Below, piece after piece: positions 26,225 to 37,178 of a stretch of DNA of 64,000 nucleotides. The stretch is from NCBI GenBank assembly GCA_017163975.1, contig JAFFSR010000251.1, positions 3,534,001 through 3,598,000 of the forward strand, given 5' to 3'. The notes beneath the pieces are model-generated. The model saw only the letters and a program-made list of their open reading frames with translations. It did not search any database and was not told where the DNA came from. Each line of letters opens with the position of its first letter. The first letter of the stretch is position 1. The DNA is from Anastatus disparis (Eukaryota > Arthropoda > Insecta > Hymenoptera > Eupelmidae). The translations under genes were made by a program, and so were the position numbers.

Positions 26225-27170
26225 GTGAGTAGTTACTTTTTTTATACTGGGATAATTATTGTTTTTCCGAATGATCATTTTTTTGTTTGTTTGTTTTTTC
26301 ATCCATCTTTCATTCCTTTATCTTTCGTTTTTTTCTTCTTTATCTCCATGCGCTCCCTGAAATTCCAGCTGTCTTTCCGAGGCTTTTCACCGCGCGATTG
26401 CTCACTTTTACATTTATTTTTTTTTCTTTTTATTTTCAACACACTTTTCGATTCCATATCTTTTGACTGCTCGCTGTCTTTATCATACAACTCTTTTCTT
26501 TTTTGTTCTTCCCTTTTTTTTCCCTCATCTCCCTTTTTCTTTTTTATATCTTCTATCTCTAATGCTTTTTTTTTCACACAACCACCACGATAACATATAC
26601 ACACCACCCCTGAGCTTTTCCAATGTGTTCCGCGAATTTATCGTACCCTCGCGCGTTTCTCCTTTCCGTGCTGTGTACGCGAGTTTTTTTTTGGCTGGCG
26701 TGCTTCGGTGTCTCTGTAGGGGGAAAAGATTTAAGCTTACGATTCGCGGAGTAAAAAGAACGATGCCATGCGAGAGGACGAGAAAAAAAAAAGAAGGAAA
26801 GAACATTGTGTCTAGGTACGTGGGAAAGAGTAAAGGAGAGAGAGAGTGAGAAAAAAAAGCACGTGGTATCTAAACGTAACATCAAATTTATATTTATTCT
26901 GGCTGGGTGTACGCGCGCAAACGAAAAGCTTGTACCGTCTAAACAATGGGTTAGGAGAGGAGAGAAAGAACGACAAATGGCACTCGTATTTCCGCCTAAT
27001 CTTGCTGAACGACAAAGCAATGGCCATTTCCGTCTTGTCAATCTTACTGCTCTGTGCAACTAGCCTTTTATTATTTTTTTTCTTCTGTTTCTTTTTTTTT
27101 TTGCTTTTGACCTTTACTAAATTATGCTGTGTACGTTGGAGGAGAAGATGTGTGGAGAAGTGGAAATGAA
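26225..27170. other. Pyrimidine block followed by purine block, dense overlapping open frames
   Basis: The + strand is very pyrimidine-rich from about 26280 to 26580, mixed and less AT-rich from 26600 to 26760, purine-rich from about 26770 to 26960, and pyrimidine-rich again near 27065-27115. Open frames of up to 161 codons occur in several frames on both strands at once. None contains a recognisable domain. The pattern fits stop-codon depletion in low-complexity sequence rather than a gene. A regulatory region or a non-coding exon remains possible. Confidence 0.5.
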
Positions 27171-28292
27171 TAATTACTTAAAACATAAGATTTGGATCCA
27201 GTCCATTTTTTTTAGAATACTAATTTGCATTTGAATATCATTCATTTATAAAGTATTATATTTTTGAAAATATAAACACAAATATTACATAATATAATAA
27301 AATCAAATCTTCAAATATATATTTCACTAAAATTAAAAAACCATTTAAAATTTTAAGTACATGATATAGACCAGGATTAAAGATCGAGGGTGGGAGTGAC
27401 GTGCTTCTTGTATAAAGTAATTTCTTCACCCTAATTTCTTTCTCTCTAGTTTAAGAATAGAGTCTTTTCAGTTTTTCGTAAACACATATAGATGTCGAGT
27501 ATATGTACGTGTCGTTTAACCCCAGAGATACGGCAACAGCCATATGGCACATTTAGTGTATAACTCTCATCTTAATTACGTTCAACCCTCTATTATTAAA
27601 CTTATCTGGAGGCACATCTGACATTTTCTTTTATTAACTGTTTCTCCTTATTCCAAAAATAATCTTTTTATTTATAGAGGGGAGGGGGGGATAGAGTAAA
27701 TGACATTTTTTTCGATTTTGTATAAGTTTAATTGAGACAGAAATGGTGAAATTTGTTTTGTAAAGTTGAACATGTATTTTTTTTTCAATAATAGAAAAAA
27801 AAGGAAAATTTAGATGAAAAAATTTTTAGTTCAACGAAAAATTGCAAGTTAATGAAAGTCTCATTATAAAATAAACATTAGCCACCAAAATTATTTTTTT
27901 TATTTAATTAAAAGATTTTATAGCACCATAATTGAATAATAAATATCAAATAAAGTTCATCAATTAACGTGCATCAATATATAAAATAATTGAAACATTT
28001 TTATAAAACGTACTTTTATTCAATTGTAAAATCCATAAAAAAATCTGCATACGTATAATTTTTCATCTCTATTTACTAGCTAATGAAATGCAATGTGTTA
28101 AAAGATAAGAAAAATCGCAGAAATTTAAAAAAAAGGAAAGAAAATAAAAGCAGATAGTCTAGAAGTGCGGAAAGTATAAAATGTAAAGAAGGCAAAGGTG
28201 AAAAATGGATCGAAGAATATGCAAATAGACAGTCCACAGTACGGCAATCGTCGGGGTTGGTTTTTATCGCCGCGATACAGTACAGTAAAAAG

Positions 28293-28354
28293 TGCGCGAC
28301 TTTTTTTCTTTCTTTCTTTCTTTCTCTCTCTCTCCCCCCTTTTTTTCACGCGCA
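28293..28354. repeat. Pure pyrimidine tract closed by CpG-rich inverted ends
   Basis: Bases 28300-28347 are 48 uninterrupted pyrimidines: T7, (CTTT)n, (CT)n, C6 and T7. They are bounded by TGCGCG (28293-28298) and its reverse complement CGCGCA (28349-28354). Confidence 0.85.
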
Positions 28355-29537
28355 AAAGAGAAAGGAACGAAAGAATATAAACACGGAGAATAAACTGGTA
28401 CTGCACAAGTTTAATTTTTTTTTCTTTTTAAAACTTGTCTTCCAATTTGCAAAACGATTTTTGTCAACAAATTAATTTTTTCAAGATTTTATTTTACGTA
28501 CGTCGCATCTGTCGTGTGTAATTTTGTTTCCTTTTTTTTCGGAATACGAACAAGAGAGCGTACTTTACTTTTTATTTTTCAGTTTTCTTCTTCGACATTT
28601 CTGTCAATTATAAGAACAGATAAATCAGCCGAGTTGAATTGTTATGTGTAAATTGGATGTCAATAAAAAGGAGATTGGTATTTTATTCTTAACTGTAAAG
28701 CGGATATACTGGCGACGATAATACATTATAAATAATAAGAATCTTAAATTGGCATATATCTTAAAATTTATGTTTAAAGACATCGATTTAAATTAACAGT
28801 TTACATTTAAACCGGAAAGTTTTAAACAGATACATAAAATGTTAATTAAAGGCAAACTAATTTTCTGTTAAAATTAAACGTAAACTATTAAAGGATAAGA
28901 CTTGTTTTGTAGTACAATTAAACTTGCCGTGAAATTTAGGTGGATACGTAAACTAACAAATTTGCAAATATATTTTATGATACCCTTAAATTTAATCAAA
29001 TTGAATTAAACATAGATGGAAAGGAAATTTCTTACAATCTGGAAAATACTTTAAATTAACAATAACTTTAAATAAAATATTTATTCTGTGATGAATATTT
29101 TATTTTAAGCTGGAAATTTATTTTTTATAACTCGATATAATTCATCATGATTTGTCAAAATCTTGAAATAGTACTGCATTAAAAGGATATATAAAATAGT
29201 ACGTATATTTTAAAGTTCACTATTTCCTTAAGAAAAAAAAAAGAAGGAGATGGTAGAAATCGACGACGTATGCTCCCAAATGTCTTCTTTTCTAAGTATC
29301 CCAAGGGTAGACATCTAGTAGGGAAAGGCGCCAGGATTTATGTACCCCAATTCTTTAATTTACAAGATTTTTCACGATACGAAAGTCTAAAGGTCAGCCA
29401 AAGGAATTTTTTTTTATTTATTTCTTTTTTTTTCTTCTTTTTTCAAGTTAGAAGGTATATTACGAAACTGATAAAGAATTCCTTGAAAATTTGACACGTG
29501 TGTCGTTTTTTTTTATTGTGTTATTCAGGTTGAGAAT

Positions 29538-29557
29538 ATTATTATTATTATTATTAT
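29538..29557. repeat. (ATT)6 microsatellite
   Basis: Six ATT units plus a partial unit, followed by a short TA run. Confidence 0.95.
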
Positions 29558-32500
29558 CATATATATAGTCAATCAAAGAACTTTATTTGAAAAGCATACT
29601 TTAATTACAAACATTTTTATTGTTGAGCTGTTAATTTTGTAATATAACGACAACTGGAACGATATTTTAATTACTCTATTAAAATAACGGAAAATAATTA
29701 GAACGATTAATCTTCAGGAATAACTGAAATAAAATAAAGAATAAACTTTCGCCGCTTGTCATTTGCGCGATATATTTATAATTAATAGATATTTTCAATG
29801 TTTAATGTTATTCGACGCGCGTGCGCTATTGTATAGAACATTTCATTAGACGTTTCAACGAGGCAAGTAACTCGTGTCACAAGTGTAAAGATCAAAAGAT
29901 AAGAGAGCATCGGTATAATTGACAATAATTAGTCAATGGAAACGAGATACTTGAAAGGGAAAGAATAATTGTAAAGCATGAACATAAGAGAGAGAAAGCA
30001 ATTAGAGGAGATGGATGAAAAGACATAATTGATAAGAGGAATTGGATAAACTTGAGAAGCTCAAAGACGTAGGACCATTCACATATAATTTTAAGGAACC
30101 CATAGCCACGTGGGATCGTTCAAGTCCTATATCCAGTCAGCTGAATCAAGGAGTCGACATCAAAAGATTTTCCAATTTTGATTATAGGTCAATGAAAATG
30201 AAGAAGAGGACTAGCTAAATGTAAAAAACGTATATATAATTCAAATAAAAAAAAAGAAGTGGGAAGCAACCTTAACATAAACAATCCACATAGATACTTT
30301 GTTGTTAACCAAACGACAGTGAGTTAAGGTTAATCGACACCTACGCAAAAAGACAAAATAATAATGAAGTGTAATTTGAGTTCGTTTTGTTTACTTATTC
30401 TTCAGAAGGATGTTAGAAGTATCAATGTCGAAAATAAAAAGAAACTTTTTTAATTCTGAAAATACATATTAAAATTTTATATTGCGATTCAGTAGTAAAC
30501 ACATACTTCATTAATAACTTACTTTTCTTTTAATCGAATTCTAATTATCGCTCATCAATTTTTATAAAAAATATTTAATTAAAATGGCATTAGTCCACTC
30601 ATGTACATTAAATTTACTTCGTACTTTCTTTTTGTTATTAGTGATAATAATAAATTACTTTGAGGTGCTTGTATTTAGTATTACAGTATTGAAGAAAATT
30701 TAATAAAAAATCGTGAATATAACAAAATAGCATGGTCGCAATATATAAGTAATTACGTTACTTATTGTACTCCCTCGGTGTATAATTTAATATTTTAAAT
30801 TAATCAATAATTGAATTTTCACCAACTTCATTGAAATTCGAAATAATGAAAATTTTATAAAATAAGATAATAAATAACTTTTAAATTGTAGTTTTCTAAT
30901 TTAAATTATTTTTTATTATATACTTATTAAAAATTTACAAACTCGTATATAATTAAATCATATTTGTATTGAATACATCAATTATTGATAGATAAAAACA
31001 AAATTTCTCTGGAATCTCAATTATCCTCTAAAAACTAATAAGTAATCTTCTCACGATTTCATCGATTTACATAAAAATAAATAAAAAACAAGCGCACATT
31101 GAATGTATTGCTTTTCATCGAATAATATTGAAATTTCATAAGCCCTTTTATCTTAAAAGTTTGAAAATATTAAAGCTATGCACGTTGTTGAAAATTCAAC
31201 TTGAGGCACCTCCAATTGGCAAAGCAACTCTTTGATCTCTGCAATTATATTGGCGAGGCAAAAGATGAGAGAGTAAAGAGGGCGAGGGGGCACTCGATCC
31301 GATAACCATACAAAATGCAAACGTTGAAATTACTCTTTTGACAGGCTAGCTCATTAAATTTCATCATGAGTTTAAGTTAACTTTTTTTTTTCTTTTATTT
31401 TAAGTTTGTCTTTCTCTTTATATTATATGCATCAATATTTGATCAAAATTGAAACTTTGAAAAATATTTCTTTTTTTTTTAAAAGTATATATTTTAGAAC
31501 ATTTGTATGGTTTTGACTCTTTCGCTACCAAATTTTGACACGGATTAATTATTATTTTAATCTACATTTGAGTTTAGATCAAACACTGTATATTTCTTGC
31601 TTTGCTTGTTTAACAAACATAAAATTTTAATTATTTCGTAGATTAAAATACATTCTTATTTGTATTATTTTGGAAAACATTTTATAATTTAAAAAGCTTT
31701 TATCGTAAATAATATTTGAACAAATTTTAATTAACTAATTAAAAAAAAGTATCTACAAATCAAGAAATACGTATTTAATAAAACATAAATACGAAAAAAG
31801 TTTTTTAAAGATGAAACAAAAAATTTTATTTTACCACGCACAAGTAAAAATAAAAATTATATAGTGCTGCGTGTCACGAAATTTCATTTTCATATACCAA
31901 AGATTTATATTTTATTTTCGTTTATAAATTATACATATTATTTTGAGAAAAATACACGTTAACATCAAAATAATCGTATCGTTCTCTCGAACAAAAATAA
32001 AGATTAAAAAAATTGATTTATACTTTTCAATTTTATCATGGTAATGAAATACGTTAAAATAACAACAAAAATCTTACGATCTTTTTAGCATCGAATATTT
32101 AAGGGAATTTTTTAACTTCGTTAATTTTTCAAAGTTAGAAACAATTTTGGGTTGCGGTTAGCTATAAACTTGCGTGATTAACAGTAAATCATTATTAGAG
32201 TAATATTAGAAGGAGTAAAGAGTGGAGGTGCTATCATGTTTAAATATATTTAATTTCCACTACTTATAGCTATTTAAACGTTATTTAGTTATTATCACTT
32301 TATAAGAATTAAATATTTTGAGCTTATTTTTAAAAAAATATTTTCATATTAAAAATTTTATTCCTTATTAATTTTTGTTTAAAAATTTTTTAACAAAATC
32401 CAATAAAATTTACTATAAAATTTTATAAACTCATTAAATATTTAGTGTACTGATTAAAGAATAAATAACCATATAACAAATCATCTAAAACCCCGAATTA

Positions 32501-32589
32501 CCAGAAAAGAAAAAGTCTTAAAACGGCCCTAAGAATAGAACTAATCCTCTATTCTAAAATTCAGCCACTACATCTTATAGCTCAAGTTG

Positions 32590-32710
32590 GAAATGGATCG
32601 TCTTATATCCTTCAAGTTTGCGGTCCGCATGAAATTCGATTCGCCGTAGTTAGGTCTGGCTTCTTTTGAGGTTGCCGTAGGCAATGCGATTCACGAACTA
32701 AGTAACCAGA
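32590..32710. other. Less AT-rich island, possible regulatory element
   Basis: About 120 bp of unique sequence with balanced composition, set in very AT-rich flanks. It contains GCGGTCCGC, two GCCGTAG copies and a small TTGCC-gta-GGCAA hairpin (32672-32684). No open frame of note crosses it. A conserved non-coding element is a reasonable guess that needs comparison with related genomes. Confidence 0.35.
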
Positions 32711-33671
32711 GAGTACAAGGATCACTTTTTTTTCTCTCTCTCTTTTACTCGTATCGCACGTTTATTCATAAAAATTTGAAAAAAAAAGAATAAAATAAAA
32801 TAACTCAATGAAAAAAAGGGGTTGAATTAAAAGTATGAAAAAGATTTTCGATGCTAGATGCAACTGCTTAATTTCGTCCTTTTTTTTCTATGTTTGTATA
32901 CAAAAGAGGGTTATATGAAGAAATAGAAGAGTTGTTAGAAAGTAGGTAAAAAAAAGGTGCCGCCTTTTTCTCTCGGCTTTATTTTTCACATTTATCCCTT
33001 AGATTGCTCTAATCTTCCGAGCTTGGTAATTCTCGCGCTTTTAAATAACCTCTCGAGAGAATTGGGAGCTCAAGTAAAGCGAAAATTCTAAGGTTTTTGT
33101 TACAATTTTTTTTCTTCTTCTTACACAATTTTCTTGCCTTTAATCTTTAAATTATCAGTACGTAAATTCAAACGATTTATATACCTAACGTACGTTTTTA
33201 TCAAATTACTTTACGATTCGTGATGATGTGAATTACTTAATTAATCAACAGCTTTTTTTTAGCTTGATTAAACCGAAAGTAATTAAAGGAACAAAGTTAA
33301 AGAAAATATAGATTAAAATTCTTGAAAAATTTCAAATTTCTCAATTTTTATAATTTTATATCTGGTTTACAAGATAAAATTTTTCTTATACGCAATTTTC
33401 TTAAGGTTAGCGTCTAAATATCCGCATACACTCGGGCCATGGATATATCCGAACCCGTCTACAAGTGCAAGAAGTAAACTACAGGGAAAACTTAAAGGGT
33501 TCTTACTAGCGTAAGCTTAGCTTGCTATACTGGCAAATCGTACCATCTCTCTCTCTCTTTCTGGTATTTCTTGGTTTTGGTGGATGCGCGTATATATATG
33601 TGTACAAGGGGCTAGCCGCTATATAGAAAACGTAGCGTACAGTAAATTCAGCTAGCTCAAGGGATGAAACT

Positions 33672-33674
<3 letters not shown>

Positions 33675-33703
<29 letters not shown>
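33675..33703. repeat. (AG)14 microsatellite
   Basis: Twenty-eight bases of uninterrupted AG plus one G. A (CT)n run of about 15 bp lies upstream at 33545-33559 and could pair with part of it. Confidence 0.97.
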
Positions 33704-34127
33704 CATAAGATAAGGCGTATACTGTAAGAGAGAAAGAGGAAGAAGAAAGTGTATATAGGGGTTGCAGGTCAACCAAAGCGACCAAATTGTTATATATACT
33801 TCTTGCCGGTTCTGTACATGTGTATATGTATGTGTGTGTATGCGAACCACCGCTAAAGGATTACGCTCTGGAATACGCCGAGTAAAAAAAACTGAGAGGA
33901 AGAAGGAGTTACAAGCTTAAAGATACGATTGCTCTCCAAAGAATTAATATGAATGCTTTTTTCTCTTTTTTCACTTGCGTATTCGTCCTTGGATAAGAGC
34001 AAAGTAATTAGTTAAATGCGTTTATAAGTTTTTTGCTAGTTTCAGTGGAGATTTTTAATTTAAGAAGACGTAATTGCACAAAAGGATCTTTCCTACTAAT
34101 AATAAACAATTATATTATCAATTAACC

Positions 34128-34295
34128 GACGCATTGGCCGAGTGGTTCGACGCGCGCCGGGCAATCTGCAAAGTGAATCATATAATGTACTATTTGATTT
34201 TAATTATATTTGATTATTCAATTAAAATTATTTGTAATTTATTATTACTATTATTAACGTTCTAATCGTAACAAATTTAGTTAATTTTTTTAGAT
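34128..34295 (+). mobile_element. tRNA-headed SINE-like element
   Basis: The left end carries TGGCCGAGTGG (34135-34145), an exact fit to the tRNA internal promoter A box as found in Leu and Ser tRNAs, followed by a G+C-rich stretch to about 34162. A B box is not convincing: only a degenerate GTGAATC is seen about 30 bp on. The 3' part is an AT-rich body shared with 22740-22835 at roughly 86% identity by eye. A tRNA-like head with a body present elsewhere fits a tRNA-derived SINE. No clear target-site duplication was found, so the ends are approximate. Confidence 0.5.
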
Positions 34296-34853
34296 ATCTT
34301 TTTTATTTTATCAATCACATATGTCATTTTTTTTGATTGATTTAAACAAAATAATCTAGTTTACTTTTGCTTTTATAAAAAATATTTTTTCTCATTTTAA
34401 CTTCAAAATCGCAAATTTTTTTCTCTTTTTCGTCTCATGAGAAAAATTACATCATCCACCTCAGGTGTAAAATCTATTTTACGAAAGCCGTAACGGCAAA
34501 CCTCTCGTTTTGTAAATCCAGCCTTTCCATCCCAAGTATACAATGTACTATATTTTTTTTCCCTCTTAAATTAGTATTACTCGAAAAGAATGTATTAGCT
34601 TGTTAAAATTATTTCTCAGAATAAAAAAAAGAAAAACTAAATATCAAATAAAGGCGACCCTTAGTCTCGTAACTCAATATTCTTGAATTTTTCATTGAAG
34701 AAGCCTTTGAAGTTATGCGATGTCTGAAACGCCAAATTCAACAAAATTATACACGATAAATTTTGCAGCAAAATAAACGAACGACAGACAACAGCTTTAG
34801 CTTGCAGGTGTTGAAGAGAGAGAGAAAAGTGTTTGATAAGGTATTATCCACAG

Positions 34854-34877
34854 CGTGTGTATGTGTGTGTGTGTGTG
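34854..34877. repeat. (GT)n microsatellite
   Basis: About 24 bp of GT repeat with one A interruption. Confidence 0.93.
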
Positions 34878-35841
34878 CAAGTGCAAGCAAGAAAAGTACG
34901 TTTAAAGCACACAAGTTACAGAGAGAGTAAGATATACATATATATATATTCAATGTACACAATGTTTATTTAGTAAAGTAAGTATAGTTGTGCATACACA
35001 GGACAATGTACAAACGGACTACCTAACCTATCTATCTATCTACCTCTCTTCTATCCTTTAAAAGCTCGGGGAGGAGGTAGGGGGCTTTACGTTGCAAGTG
35101 CTTTTATTGTAAACGTTTTATGTGTGCATGTGTACTGTACACACGTAAGCCAATTTTCCATAAGAACATAGTTTTCGCTGAATAAGGTGAAAATTGTATC
35201 AATGCTTTAAATTATAATATTAGTTGACGTGGCTAAAAGTATCACGTGGCTGTTGATATTTTTAAATTAAAGAAGTTTTCGCACATTTTATTTTTAAAAT
35301 TTTATTTGAATAAAAGTATCTATTATTTATCAATATTTTTTGTGAATTATAAGATGGATTAAATTTGAGTAGTAAAATTGATAACTAGAATGATTGTTTC
35401 TACAAATCTGTATTATTATTAAAAAATAAAGATTTCATCAGTATTTGAAGGAATAAACCACTTAACGTAATAGCAGCTTTTTGTCAATTATGCAATTGAT
35501 AATCAATTCTTTTAAAATTGAATTTATATCGAATTCAATATCAATAAACTGGATCAGAACTTTTCAAATTTAATTAATCAAATACAGCTTTTGAGATTTT
35601 GCGTGATCTTGTGTTCATCGCAATGATTTTTAATAATCCTCTTACTTTTTTTTTATCAAGTTTAATAATCGATACAAGCTTAATTGAAAATCTTCGGAAA
35701 AGAATAGGTTTTTCTCAAACTTGCATTATACATACATAAGTATATAGATCGAAAAAAGAAAGTTTAGGTAGACAAAAAAAAAGAGTACAGAACTTTTAAC
35801 ATAAAGAAGAATCAGTTTGGAGGTAACATTAAGGACGATAA

Positions 35842-35860
35842 GATCGGCCATTGGCCGGTC
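35842..35860. repeat. G+C-rich palindrome
   Basis: CGGCCA and TGGCCG form perfect 6-bp arms around one central base. Outside one mismatch, GA and TC extend the symmetry to 19 bp. Such dyads can bind dimeric transcription factors, but none is identified. Confidence 0.7.
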
Positions 35861-37087
35861 TCGTAAATGTGAATCAAAGTTTCTTTTTTTTTCTTTCTAT
35901 TTTTCGCAGAGTACAACGAAACTAAAATACACACATAAAATGTGTGCTTGCGCGCGTGTGTGTGTCAATGGAAGCTTTTAACAGGAAAGAAAGAGAAAAG
36001 TTTGAAAAAAGAAAGAGAAGAAAAGTATTTTCAAGAAATTTTTACCTTTTGCAAATTTAGTTGAGAGCTAGTAGCTGGTATAGCCGATATCTGATTACGA
36101 TTTCTATTTCGATATATAGAGACGAGAAAGAAAATAAAGGCCAAAAAAAAGTACAGAAACAAAATCATGTATATAAGATTAAAGAACAAAAAAAAAAAGG
36201 GAGAAAAAGTTAAGAATAGAAAAAGTCAGCGAGTGTAAGAAAGAAAAATTGAGTAAGGGTGAAGAAAAGTGAGTAAAAAAAAAGAAGAAGAAGGAAAGAT
36301 GGGAGGGATGAGAAAAGGCGGTGAAATTAACTTGGCAGCTCCATGTATAATTGAGCAAGTCGAAGGCTCCTTGCCTCTGCACAGCCTTAATTACTTCGTC
36401 GAGAGTAAGAGAAAGAGACTTTTGGTATAAAGGGGGGGGTAAGTATAAGAAATTTTCTACAAAAGACGCGCAACGAAAGCTGTGCTCTCGTTCTTGATAC
36501 GTGTATAAGTTACTATCTTTCAAGTTTCGCTTTCTTTTTTTATTTCTTTTCCTTCTATCTTTTTATTCTTTCTTTTTCTTTCCTTCTTCTTTTTTTTTCT
36601 TCACTTGAAGATTCACTTTGGCCCTTAGGCGAAAAAGGTGCGAAATCTGATTCTACCATTTAGTTGGAAAACGAGGGCGAGAAAGAAAGTTCTTTTTTTT
36701 TCTCCTCTTCCTTTCTTTTTCTTTTATCCTTTGTCGAAAACTAAAGTTTAACTTCGTTGAGAGCACCATATATGGGAAAGTAAGAATCAGTATTAAAGAT
36801 TTCTAAGTAACTTGAAATTGAATTCTAATTTTTCATTACTTTCAAATAATTATTCGTTATATTAAACTCCTTTTTTCTCGTCGATTCTTTTTTTTTATTG
36901 TATTGAATTATTCCGAGTACAATTAAATTTTAATTTTTATATTCGATTCAATAAAATGTCATACTTGATTCATAATTTTACTATAAAGCTAAATGAAGTA
37001 GTTGATTTATGCTTTCGAGTACAAATATAAAACGAAAGGCACTTCATTACTTAATTAAGAGACTAATTAAAACATTTAATTACTTAC

Positions 37088-37154
37088 AGTTGTTGAGTGT
37101 TTTTTTTTATGCCAAAGAACTTGAACGTTTCTTAAATTAAAAAATTTCGCTTAC
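37088..37154 (-). other. Candidate recursive-splice exon (67 nt, probably skipped)
   Basis: On the minus strand this interval starts directly after the CCAG acceptor of the candidate ratchet site and ends before a second donor-like sequence, ACT|GTAAGTA (GT at 37087-37086). Read on from the upstream coding exon, which ends in phase 0 at a GAG codon, it gives GTA AGC GAA ATT TTT TAA, a stop at the sixth codon. Inclusion would therefore truncate the protein. In described recursive-splice exons, the regenerated donor at the left boundary outcompetes the downstream donor, so the exon is removed. The exon itself is inferred from splice-site sequences only. Confidence 0.45.
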
Positions 37155-37178
37155 CTGGAAAAAAAAGAAAGTATGGTT
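37149..37178 (-). promoter_or_regulatory. Candidate recursive splicing (ratchet) site
   Basis: On the minus strand an uninterrupted pyrimidine run (CTTTC then T8) leads into CCAG, which directly abuts GTAAGC; the AG/GT junction is 37155/37154. Just upstream is TTAATAACC, a plausible branch-point region. This is the juxtaposed 3' and 5' splice-site arrangement known from long Drosophila introns such as Ubx, where the intron is removed in steps through a zero-length exon. Splicing the upstream exon here would regenerate GAG|GTAAGC. The site divides the intron into 26,288 bp and 32,474 bp. Among all + strand ACCT occurrences I checked in the intron, no other had both a good pyrimidine tract and a good donor. 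Confidence 0.7.

Larger units (their letters stand above)
20841..29500. other. Intron section: no gene seen
   Basis: Contains a purine block around 21014-21200, 14 A at 21307-21320, a repeat-element fragment (22740-22835) followed by a short protein-like open frame (22876-23046), a strand-switching pyrimidine/purine region (26225-27170), and a 48-nt pure pyrimidine tract at 28300-28347. Long open frames on both strands at 20846-21366 and 26225-27169 coincide with low-complexity purine/pyrimidine sequence, where TAA, TAG and TGA are simply rare. I do not call genes there. Confidence 0.7.
29501..37087. other. Intron section: no gene seen
   Basis: AT-rich non-coding sequence with an (ATT)6 run at 29538-29557, a less AT-rich island at 32590-32710, GA and GT microsatellites, one SINE-like element (34128-34295), a perfect-core palindrome at 35842-35860, and a purine-rich block (about 36115-36320) followed by a pyrimidine-rich block (about 36525-36603). 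No coding exon recognised. Confidence 0.75.

Noticed and set aside
26574..27059. 161-codon open frame on the minus strand, the longest in the window
   Set aside because: No recognisable domain, Phe/Ser-rich stretches, and simultaneous open frames in other frames and on the other strand in low-complexity purine/pyrimidine sequence. It has no support as a gene.
34128..34200. Functional tRNA gene
   Set aside because: Only the A box matches. There is no acceptor-stem pairing, no proper anticodon arm and no convincing B box. It fits a SINE head better.
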